This document shows, piece after piece, positions 22,550 to 31,741 of a stretch of 64,000 nt of DNA. Numbering within the stretch: position 1 is the stretch's first letter; every line of letters starts with the position of its first letter. Source of the DNA: Phlebopus portentosus (taxonomy: Eukaryota; Basidiomycota; Agaricomycetes; Boletales; Boletinellaceae). The DNA is taken from positions 1,922,001 to 1,986,000 of the forward strand of contig JAYXKI010000001.1 in assembly GCA_037892935.1 (NCBI GenBank), read 5' to 3'. The notes below the pieces were generated by a model. It saw only the letters and a list, made by a program, of their open reading frames with translations. It was not told the DNA's origin and did not search any database. A program made the position numbers and the translations under genes.

Positions 22550-24335
22550 TACCGGTCCAGCAGCACAGGCCTGTAAGGGCTGTACTCCCCTATGCCATAC
22601 CCAGGACACCCCACGTACTATTGTCAGCAAACCAGCCTTTGCCACCATTACCCATAATACAGCCTGGTCAGCGGCCGCCGGACCTTCGGCGGCCTAGGAA
22701 CAGCACCCATGCTGCCACCACTGCCGATCATACGAACTGGCGGCGACGCCTCCACTCCTATCTTACGATCACCTTGTCCCCCCTTCGACCAAATCCTAGT
22801 TCCCCTTCTCCAGCCTCTCTCAAGAACAGTTCCACCGAATCCGGTGACTCCAGGCTTCGGAAATGCTTGCACGGCAGCTGGACACACTGCGGCGGATGTA
22901 TATCATGCCATCGCGGAGGTGTATGCCCGCCCCTGCGCTGGCTGGGTGAACGATAGCCAATCTCAGGTCCATTTCGTTGATTGTTTCATATTCTTATCAT
23001 CCCACATTGTACGCCGAGCGCGGTAGTGCACCCGGCGGCCGTCCGTATATTCCCCCTTTTAGTTTTATTCAACCCCTTGGTGTTTCAGATCTATATAGAG
23101 CGTGTCCTGACTGATCCGAACGGCCCCGATGTTCGACACGACGTACCAGCATTCCACTGTTCCGATTGGGGCACCCCTAGGTCTTGGTGGCTTGGCGGCG
23201 CATCTCGGCGGCAGCCCCCGCCATCACGGCGTGCCTGTCACACCTTGCTGCCCGCTGCTTTAAGTGATATTTCTTATCAAGGGCTCATAGTATATATAGA
23301 GAGCATGTATCTATCCTAAAAAGCAGCAGATATACACTCTAGAATGCAGCTACCAGAGACCAACCACAAGTAAAGAAGCCTCTTTCAAGAAACCAGTATA
23401 TACAGAGAACCTGACAGCCAGATCGGGCGAACTCCCGGTCATGTGCCCTCGCCATTCCCGTCCTGACGGCGTGGCCCCAGATCTCACAGGACAGAAGCCG
23501 CTGAGCTCATTCGCCGCCCTGGACATCTCCCCTCTGCGCAGCTGTCGCTCTTCTAGTAATCACTCCAGGGATTTTCACTTATATCTGCATCGCCGTCCCT
23601 CTCTCTCGATCCTCTGCCGCCGCTCGGTCCTGAGCATTTGGGATTCCTCCTCCATGTCCCGACACAGCCATCACTCCTCTAGTAATCAATCCCGCGATCT
23701 TCGATTTCTCCCCACACCTGAGGCCCCCTTTTGTATTTCTTCGCCGCCGCTCGGTTCAGATTGTTTGTGATTCTTCCTCAACGCCTCGACGCAGCCGTCA
23801 CTCTTCTAGGCATCTGTCATACTTCCTCGACGTCTCGACGCAGCTGTCACTCTTCTTGTGTTCGCCACTACCGCCGGTGCTGGCGCCCCTTTCCATCTGA
23901 ATCCAGTCTCCCGCTTCTCGCCGCCTCCGCGTTGTTCCACCACCAACACTACTACCCTTTCAAGTGGTGTCGATGCTCTCTCACCCCCGCCTTCTCTGTG
24001 TCGTTCCGACGTCATCTCCCCGACTACCGGGCGGAATTGCACTGGTGCAAACCTCCGGCGGCGCCGCACCCAGTCCGCCGCTGCGACCCCTTCGCCGGTT
24101 CAGTTAGACTCGGCGATCCCTATTCAGCCGTCGAGGCCTGTATCGCCGCAGCGAGCTATTCGAAGGCGCGGCGGATCTGCCTAACGGGCAGATCCTTGTG
24201 CATCTGAGCTGAGTGTCGCTTCTGAAAGCCTGTAGGTAGTCTGTAGATCTGGTAGGACCTCCCCTTTTTCCTCTCGACACCTTTGACATCGCCTCCCTGT
24301 GGTCGAATGCTGCCGCCGCCGCCTTTGTCCCCATC
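22550..24335. other. GC-rich block inserted in the gag of element D
   Basis: D reads as coding on the minus strand up to about 22550 and again from about 24336, but the 1.8 kb between is markedly richer in G+C and has no gag similarity. It holds two TATA-like stretches (CTATATAGAG near 23090 and TATATATAGA near 23288) and imperfect direct repeats of roughly 110-120 bp around 23530-23860 (repeated words such as CTCTAGTAATCA, and CTCGACGCAGC with TGTCACTCTTCT). No transposase, RT or long convincing frame is visible and I could not fix its ends. It could be a solo LTR or a non-autonomous element. Confidence 0.5.
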
Positions 24336-25029
24336 TAGGAGAGTCTGATAGTCTACACCGTGGTGACTTGTTAGCTTAGGAGTATGACTGATTGATCTAA
24401 TGAATCGTTGTTTTGATGCAGTGTTGCTACTTCTGCTCCTAGTCCATTGGTGTTAATCTCAAGTGCTTCGAGTTGTTGTCCAACTGTAGTTGCGTATGCT
24501 CCACTCGGCAGGTTGTTATTTGCTTGAGCTCTCGCTTGACTAGTTTGTAGTCCTTTGAGTTGTACTATTCTCTCTCATAGAGATAGTATTATAGGTGGAT
24601 ATTCGTTGTCTGTTCAGGTGGCAGTTCCCCAAAGAATGTCTCTATCCAGTTCCAATCTCGATATTCTTCCTTGGATATGATTCAGTTCACTATCTCGATG
24701 TGATCCTGATCTTGTTTGGTTATTCATTCGGTTACTCATTCTTTGGTTGTTACTTCTTCCACTTAAGTTCTCTGGATGGTTCATTAACCACGTTTCTCGC
24801 CTATGGCTTCAGGCGTATCATTATGAGATACGGTAGACCAAGCTATTCCTTTCTTGTCAAATTTAGCAATAGTAGATGGTACTGTTGCTACCTTGGTTAT
24901 TGTTGTTTGTGTGCTCCCAACTGCAGGGCTACCAGATGCCTTTGCTATTAGGTACACTTCATCGGTAAAGGGGTTATGATAATAGATGTTTGATTTGAGT
25001 GGATCGGGTTTGTTCTCCAGGATGTGCAC
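24336..25029 (-). pseudogene. gag: Gag N-terminal part of element D
   Basis: From an ATG (MHILENKPD...) the minus strand codes NPFTDEVYLIAKASGSPAV and TIAKFDKKG, then, with stops, a charged Asn/Arg-rich stretch and a coiled-coil-like ERIVQLKGLQTSQARAQ segment that leads toward the piece left of the GC-rich block. The first 65 residues recur at 32131-31940. Upstream, 25030-25123 is leader, also repeated at 32132-32225. Confidence 0.6.
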
Positions 25030-25123
25030 TTGTCCTAGGGAATAGGTTTGCTAATCTCAAAACTAGCAGCGTCGATAGGGACTTGAGGTCGACGGTCCTC
25101 GCCTCGATAAAACACTAGCCAAG

Positions 25124-25541
25124 TGTAAGGACTTGAACATTTTCCTTTTCTTTTCTTTTTCTTATGCGCTTACTCATCCACTTGCTGGAACATTCCACAA
25201 TGTTCTATCATGCTCACTAATCACCCTATTTCTTTGTCATGTGACTTTCCATTAGAGTAGACCTTTTCCATGCTCAAAGTCTATATAAGTAGATAGTTTG
25301 ACTCTTTTGTTTCCTTGTCTTTCTATTCTACTTACCTTCACTTCAACATAGGTATCTACTCTTATATTAATAGTTTATTGAATTCTACTTACCTTCACTT
25401 CGACATAGTGTTCGACAGTCTAGACTTAAGTTCTATCTTAGCTGTCTCGACCAGAGCAACGTGCTTGGGATTATCTCATCCACGCTTATTTATTGTTATA
25501 TTAGCCTGCCTCGACTCAGGCCTTGAGCCGTCCACCTAACA
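25124..25541 (+). repeat. 5' LTR of element A
   Basis: 418 bp. TATATAAG at about 25283-25290; the presumed transcript start GTCTTTCTATT at 25317-25327 is about 33 bp downstream. It contains two copies of a CTACTTACCTTCACTTC-type motif about 60 bp apart in R/U5. Confidence 0.9.
25282..25327 (+). promoter_or_regulatory. TATA box and transcript start of family A
   Basis: TATATAAG followed after about 30 bp by GTCTTTCTATT. Spacing is normal for TATA-directed initiation, and the start is supported independently because exactly these 11 bases are complementary to the primer site at 25543-25553. Confidence 0.7.
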
Positions 25542-25542
25542 T

Positions 25543-25553
25543 AATAGAAAGAC
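25543..25553 (+). other. Self-primer binding site of element A
   Basis: AATAGAAAGAC, one base behind the LTR end. It is the perfect reverse complement of 25317-25327. In Tf1 the first 11 nt of the RNA fold back on such a site and serve as primer in place of a tRNA; the same is inferred here. Confidence 0.78.
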
Positions 25554-25899
25554 CTACCTTTGGCTCATGCCTGATTCCATTGTCGTCGAGCACTTACCTG
25601 TGATGTGTCCCCTGAAGTATATCTTTGAAGGACAACATTGAACAAAACCTGGTTCCTACCGTGCAGACAACAAACCCTTATCTTGCCTGTTGAAGTCTGA
25701 TTGACTCCGACATGTTCCGATAGTACCCAAAGTACCAACCAATCATATCATCGTGGTGCTCTGAATCACGCTTCTTTGGAACTCTCATCAAACCTTCTCA
25801 TGGGTAACACATAGAGTTCAGTTGTCGACTAGTATCTCGTTCATCATCTACCTCGGAGCCTTTTGTCTAGTCATCAATTTCAAAGACGAGCCGATCATC

Positions 25900-27430
25900 C
25901 GAAGTCGGTCCCGTCCAAACAACATCCTGATCCCCGTTCCACCCCCAGCCTATCAAGGTGGAGCTAACTGACAACCAACGAGCAGCTCTCCCGGCAAATT
26001 CTAGGTAGAGTGCTTCGCAAGGACACTACATCGTCAAAGCGGAGAATTAAGTCTTCGACGCTTGGTGGGACAAAGTAGCAAAGAAGTGGTACTCCAACAG
26101 AGATGGAAAATCCCTTTATTGGAGGGCAAAGCGAGAGGGCGATGTAGACGAACCCATGCCCCCTACCCCGACACAACCAATGGCCCCCTTACCAGGCCCA
26201 TCAACGACAACCGTTCCAGTATCAGCTTCCCCTATTGCAACTTCATTGTTGTTTGGCAAACTCCGAGAGCCAGCTCTGATCATACCAAGTGAAGAAGACG
26301 AAGAAGAAGAGGAGGAAGAATATGAGATGTCATTGTCAAAGGAAGCCATGACCGACCTTGCGACAGCAGCTGCACTAGCACTCCAAGCTGCAGGTGAAGG
26401 TGTGAACCAAGAATCGAGGGCATTGAAGAAGGTCCATATCGTCAAACCAAGAGACTTCAATGGTGAACACAATTATGTGGACTTCAAGTGAGTGTTGCAT
26501 CTTTACATCTACACATCTGAATCAGAGTTCAGGATGAACAAGAGTAAGATCATGTTCACCTTGTCGTATATGAAGAGCAGTGCTGCAGCCTGCTGGGCAG
26601 AAAGTTATACCAGTGGAGCAGTCGATGAAGATGGCAACCTGACATTCACAGACAGCTAGGACGCCTTCTTGAAGAAGCTTGACACATCGCTCGATGACCC
26701 TGCCAGATCCCAGAAAGCCTTCAAATGACTAGATGCGATATACCAAAGGGACCTCAACGCCGACAAGTTCTTCAACAAGTTCAACATCTGCCAAGTAGAC
26801 ACTGGCCTAGTGACAGAGGCACATGATGAGTGGTTGATGAGTCAGCTCAAGAGGGCGCTAAACCCAAAGGTCGTTGAAGGTGTCATGAGACTGCCCAATG
26901 AACTGACGTCGTACAAAGAGTTCAAGAAGGCCACTGTCAAGGTCGACAGGGTCGAATGCCAAATCAGGGACCTGATGGCCAAATGCCAGAGGAAGACAAT
27001 TAGCTCAACAGCGACAAAGCCAGCCCCGGCACCACCAATGAGACGTCCCATGCCACCCCAACAAGTGACTCGCCCCTATGCACTGCCTCCCCAAGATCAT
27101 CGTGATGTGACAGGAATAACGTATGGAGGTCTGGGTCAGCCGATGGACATGATGATGAACTAGGCGTGTCATACGCATGCTTGTTACAAGTGTGGTCAGG
27201 TAGGCCACTACATCAGGGAATGCCCACGAGGCCATGAAGTGATATGTGCCATCATCACAGCCTTTGTTCCAGCAGACAGAAAAGCGCTCTTTAAAGAGCT
27301 CGGCCAAGTGAAGGAATCCTCTTTTGAAGAGGTTGATGAGGTCAATGTGTGAGCAGTGCCCACTGAACTGGAAGAACTAGTGGAAGGTGAGGGTTTTCCA
27401 GAAGACCAGGCGTAGACATCGGAACAACTG
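25900..27430 (+). pseudogene. gag: Gag of element A
   Basis: Reading through stops at about 26030-26050, 26490, 26658 and 27162 gives one gag: an N-terminal domain with AWWDKVAKKWYSNRDGKSL, a Pro/Thr linker, an acidic tract (26293-26330, EEDEEEEEEEYE), the capsid (MNKSKIMFTLSYMKSSAA, TEAHDEWLMSQLKRA) and a zinc knuckle CYKCGQVGHYIREC near 27190. Stops replace Trp, Gln or Arg codons, consistent with C-to-T or G-to-A change. Gag would form the particle and bind RNA. The inverted copy at 1129-1464 has the first domain without stops. Confidence 0.8.
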
Positions 27431-27469
27431 GTCGGTCTTCTAAAGGACTCTTTTCGTTGGACTCGTTAA

Positions 27470-28250
27470 AATATAATCATCCTGTTGTACAATATCAAGA
27501 TGCGAATATCAGTGACAGTTTTACCCTTTGAGAGATCCTTACCGACGTGCTGCCAGACGAATCTGAAGATAATGACGACGACTTCAAAGTCTATGAGGAT
27601 TTGTTTGTCAGAAGAGCAGATGCGCAAGTAGGCAAATTGAGAGAGGAAGAGCGGATTCAAACTGCTATAAAAAATGAGGTTGTGGCAGAAGAACCTTACC
27701 ATGAGAACATTGTTGCTCAGGCAAATGTTACTGAAGTGGTATGGGATGTGGTTGGCAGATGCGCGGCTGAGGTATGGCATGAAGGTATAGAGGATGCAGA
27801 GCAGTTCGTCAGGAGGGCGGGTGGTAAAGAATTGGATGCTTTTGTCAGTATCATACATCCCAAGTTCGCTGGAGATAATGAAGTTGACCTGTCGAATCCT
27901 GGACTTGAGGATGAACACTTCATTGATGCTCATGCCTTAATCAACTCGGGATGCACTGGCTCTTGTATCAATGAGGGTTTCGTTAAGCGATACAGTTTCC
28001 TGACTCAAAGATATATCCGACCTAGGCCAGTCTTCAATACTGATAGTACTAGCAACAAGGGCAGACTAATCAAGGAGTACGTCATGGTATGGATGTTCTT
28101 TGGCAAGCATGAAGAAGAGATCCAACTGGCGGTCACATCTTTGGCATCGAGTAACATTTTCCTCGGTCATGACTGGTTACAGAAACATAAACTGGAGATT
28201 GATTAGAAAATTGGGTCTGTCAAGTTCACATGTTATCCAGATGAGTGCAA
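27470..28250 (+). pseudogene. pol: Protease region of element A
   Basis: An open frame of 219 codons (27547-28206). The active site reads ALINSGCTGSCIN, with Asn in place of the catalytic Asp; the second half is NIFLGHDWLQKH. The related copy B has Asp at this place. The codon in A follows a C, so a lost CpG explains the change. The frame stops at TAG where a Trp is expected. Confidence 0.75.
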
Positions 28251-29700
28251 TTTGATGTTGTCAAAGGAAGAGATAGGTGATGAGTACGTGAGGAATGTAA
28301 GAATGAAGGAGGCGGCAAGATGGCCACCTTACCTAGAAGAGTACGCCGACGTCTTTAGTGAGGAATCATTCGAACACCTACCTAATCATCGAATGTGGGA
28401 CCACGCTATTAACTTAAAACCGGACTTTAAACCCAGCGACTGCAAGGTTTACCTATTATCACCAAAAGAACAAGAGGTGATGAAGGAGTTCATCAAGGAA
28501 AACCTAGCATCAGGTCAGATCCGACAGTCGAAATCTCCAATGGCATCACCATTCTTTTTTATCAAAAAAGAAGATAGGAGCTTGCGAGCAATCTAAGACT
28601 ACCAAAAGCTCAATGAAGGAACAGTCAAGAACAAGTATCCATTGCCATTGATAAACGAGCTCATCGACAAAGTCAAGGATGCGAGATACATCACAAAGCT
28701 CGACATTCGCTGGAGATACTACAACATTCAGATTCATGAGGGTGATGAATAGAAGGCGGCTTTCAGGACAAATTTAGGCTTGTTCGAACCCACGGTCATG
28801 TTCTTTGGTTTGTGTAATGCACCAGCAACATTCCAAGGCTTCATGAATGACATCTTTTGGGAACTGATTCATGAGGGTATCGTTATCATTTACCTCAATG
28901 ACATTCTCATCTTCTCGAATGATCTAGAGGAACATCACAGACACACCAGATGAGTCTTTGAGATCCTTCATCAAAACGGACTTTTCCTAAAGCCACAGAA
29001 GTGTGAGTTAGAGGTTGATACAGTTAAATACCTTGGACACATCATCGGCAATGGCGAAGTTCGAATGGATCCCAAGAAAACAACAGCAGTACAGGACTGG
29101 CCAGTTCCGAAGAACGTCTATGAACTGCAACAATTCCTGGGACTAGGAAATTGGTTGCAACATTTCATTAAGGATTATAGTTTGGTCATCAAACCTTTGA
29201 CTACGCTGATGGGTAAGGTGGAATGGAAGTGGGGCGAAGAGGAACAGGCAGCATTCGAGGAATTGAAGCATCGTTTGAGTAGTCCTCCCATGTTAGCAAT
29301 ACCCAACAACGAGGACCCTTTCTGTGTGGAAGCAGATGTGTCAGACTTTGCGACTGGTGGAGTACTTCTCTAGAAACAAGACAGCAAATGGAAGGTGATC
29401 GCTTATCGGTTGTCGACATTTCTAGAGGCAGAGCAAAACTACGAGATTTACAACAAGGAAATGCTCGCCATCGTTTAAGCCCTAAAGGAATGGCGACAAT
29501 ATCTTCAGAGAGCTAACCAACCATTTGAGATATGGACGGACCATGCAAATCTAACGTACTTCCGATCGTCGCAGAAGCTAAATCATTGACAAGCCCATTG
29601 GCGACTTGATTTAGCTGAGTTTGATTTCACGCTAGTCCATAAGCCTGGAAAGACGTTGGGTAAGGCCGATCTGTTGTCACGTCGAGCAGATTACGACAAG
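28251..29700 (+). pseudogene. pol: Reverse transcriptase and RNase H of element A
   Basis: RT blocks: [41 protein letters not shown], then YLNDILIFS, the YxDD box with its first Asp changed to Asn, and YLGHIIGNGEV. RNase H: FCVEADVSDFATGGVLL, YEIYNKEMLAI (the Asp-Lys-Glu block) and the HKPGKTLGKADLLSR tether. Stops at about 28596, 28750, 28950, 29373 and 29478. Copy B keeps YLDD. Confidence 0.85.
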
Positions 29701-31200
29701 GGCGAGCACGATAATGAGAATGTGACCTTCATCAAGAAGGAATGGCTGGTCAGAGGAACGGTTCAGATATCCAGGGATGTTCTTGTCGGCAAGGTCAGGG
29801 AGGCACAAGGACAGGAAGGTGAAGGGGAATGACCGAAGGTAGTTGAGTGGAGAGGAGAAGTGTGGAAGATGGGTAGGCAACTATACGTACCAACAAGTGT
29901 CAGAGAAATTGTCATGAAGGAACACTATGACTTGACCCTGGCAGGACATCCAGGAGCAACGAAGACGATCCAGCTGATAGCACGAAGGTACTGGTGGCCA
30001 AGAATGAGTGCAGACGTGCAGGTGTATGTGTGGGGGTGTGATTGTTGTCAGTGGACAAAGGCTCTGAGAACAACGAGGGCAAAGGTTTCACACCCTAATG
30101 AGGTGCCGGAGGCACCATGGCAAATTGTTATGGTCAACCTGATCGGAGAGTTGCCAGAGTCAAATGGGTTTAATGCAATTTGCATGATAGTTGATTGCTT
30201 TAGCAAACAAATCCATGTGATTCCGACGACGACAAAGTTAACGGCTGAAGGCATAGCTAGGATCTACAGGGATCACGTCTTTCGACTACATGGACTACCC
30301 CAAAAGATTATTCACAACTGAGGGGTGCAATTTGATGTGAAGATGATGAAAGAGTTGTACAAGCTCCTCCACATTGAGGGCAACCCATCGATGGCATACC
30401 ACCTATAAACTGATGGACAGACAGAAAGGGTTAACCAAGAACTCGAGTAGTACCTTCACTTATACGTCAATCATCGTCAATCAGACTGGGCGGACTGGCT
30501 AGCACTTGCAGAATTTGCATACAACAACTACAAACACTCAGCAATGAAACTGTCTCCTTTCTTCATTAACACCAGAATGCATCCCTTGGACTTTACGGGA
30601 GTTGGGATGATATCGTCAAACCTGTCAGCAGAAGAATTTGCCAAGCATGTCAAGGAGGTGCATGAGCTCGCCCAGAATAACCTAACCCAGGTGAATGAAG
30701 ATATGAAGTGCTTCTACGACTGTCATGCTGGAAAGTCTGTTAGCTACAAGGCAGGGCAGAAAGTCTTCTTAGATGGACGGAATATCAAGACAATCCGACC
30801 AATGAAGAAAATGGATGATAAGTGGTTCAGTCCCTTCAAGGTGGTAGAAAAGGTTGGTGTGAGCGCTTACAGACTCAAACTGCCAAAGACCTGGAAGAAG
30901 GTACACCCAGTCTTCAACAAGATCTTGCTCAAACTGGCTGTTCAACTGTCCTTCAAATCACAAAAGAAGCCATTTCCACCACTGCCAGTAATCATTGACA
31001 AACAGGAAGAGTACGAGGTTGAAGAAATACTCGACTCGCATCTGCATTGAGGCAGGCTCCAATTCTTGGTCAAGTGGGTTGGATATGAGGAAGCGACATG
31101 GCAGCTGGAGTCCGACGTCAAGGATAACGCACAGAAATCAATTCAAGAATTCTATCACAAATATCCTGGAGCTCTGAGGAAGTTAACAATACCTCAACAA
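29701..31200 (+). pseudogene. pol: Integrase and chromodomain of element A
   Basis: Zinc domain HYDLTLAGHPG...CDCC (29920-30050). Core: VMVNLIGELPESNG, where the first catalytic Asp is Asn; KIIHN followed by a stop, where the second Asp is Asn; TERVNQEL keeps Glu. The C-terminal chromodomain starts EYEVEEILDSHLH, has one stop, then LQFLVKWVGYEEATWQLE (about 31005-31150). Two lost catalytic acids make it inactive. The chromodomain is that of the chromovirus clade, directing insertion to H3K9-methylated chromatin. Confidence 0.85.
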
Positions 31201-31268
31201 AGTCTGTGAGTGCTGTACAAGTTCACGTCCTTAGAAGGCTTATATGGTTGGTCAGGACACCCAACCTT

Positions 31269-31281
31269 GAAGGGAGGGTGA
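31269..31281 (+). other. Polypurine tract of element A
   Basis: GAAGGGAGGGTGA directly before the 3' LTR; the equivalent in B is a purine run at 37273-37285. Confidence 0.75.
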
Positions 31282-31741
31282 TGTAAGGACTCGAACATTT
31301 TTCTTTTCTTTTCTTACATCATCATTTATTTTAATATTCTTTTCCTTTTCCTTTATTTTTCTTATGTGCTTACTCATCCACTTGCCGGAACATTCCACGA
31401 TGTTCTATCATGCTCACTAATTACCCCATTCCTTTATCATGTGACTTCCCATTAGAGTAGACCTTTCCCATGCTCAAAGTCTATATAAGTAGATAGTTTG
31501 ACTCTTTCGTTTCCTTGTCTTTCTATTCTACTTACCTTCACTTCGACATAGGTATCTACTCTTGTATTAATAGTTTATTGAATTCTACTTACCTTCACTT
31601 CGACATAGTGTTCGATGGTCTAGACTTAAGTTCCATCTTAGCTGTCTCGACCAGAGTGACGTGCTTGGGATTATCTCATCCATGCTTGTTTGTTATTGTA
31701 TTGGCCTGCCTCAACTCAGCCCTTGAGCCATCCACCTAACA
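31282..31741 (+). repeat. 3' LTR of element A
   Basis: 460 bp, same ends as the 5' LTR. It is 42 bp longer because the 5' LTR lacks a segment near its start (the stretch with TCTTACATCATCATTTATTTT at 31312-31335). The LTR of B also has this segment and the inverted LTR partly, so the two LTRs of A are not simple copies of one another. Confidence 0.9.

Larger units (their letters stand above)
2280..25123 (-). mobile_element. Element D: chromodomain Ty3/gypsy retrotransposon, interrupted
   Basis: On the minus strand, right to left: gag start (25029-24336), a foreign GC-rich block (22550-24335), gag with zinc knuckle (to about 21000), protease, reverse transcriptase, RNase H, integrase and chromodomain (20800-16429), element C inserted at 4943-16420, an extra frame (4659-3661), polypurine tract and truncated 3' LTR. 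The order protease-RT-RNase H-integrase defines Ty3/gypsy and the chromodomain places it with the chromoviruses. Many in-frame stops make it inactive. Its 5' LTR is missing here; element A starts where it should lie. A related 5' piece is at 31742-33815. Confidence 0.8.
25124..31741 (+). mobile_element. Element A: self-primed chromodomain Ty3/gypsy retrotransposon
   Basis: 6618 bp with LTRs of 418 and 460 bp (TGTAAGG...CCTAACA), a primer site two bases behind the 5' LTR, gag with zinc knuckle, protease, RT, RNase H, integrase, chromodomain and polypurine tract. The transcript start and primer site are complementary over 11 bases, the self-priming arrangement known from Tf1 and related elements. 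Numerous stops and changed catalytic residues show it is dead. No target duplication: CCAAG precedes it and CTACT follows, suggesting that the ends come from recombination and not from one insertion. Confidence 0.9.

Noticed and set aside
22615..24565. Possible target duplication GTACTAT around the GC-rich insert
   Set aside because: The right-hand copy lies inside sequence that reads as D gag, about 230 bp beyond the composition change; a seven-base match in this span is likely chance.
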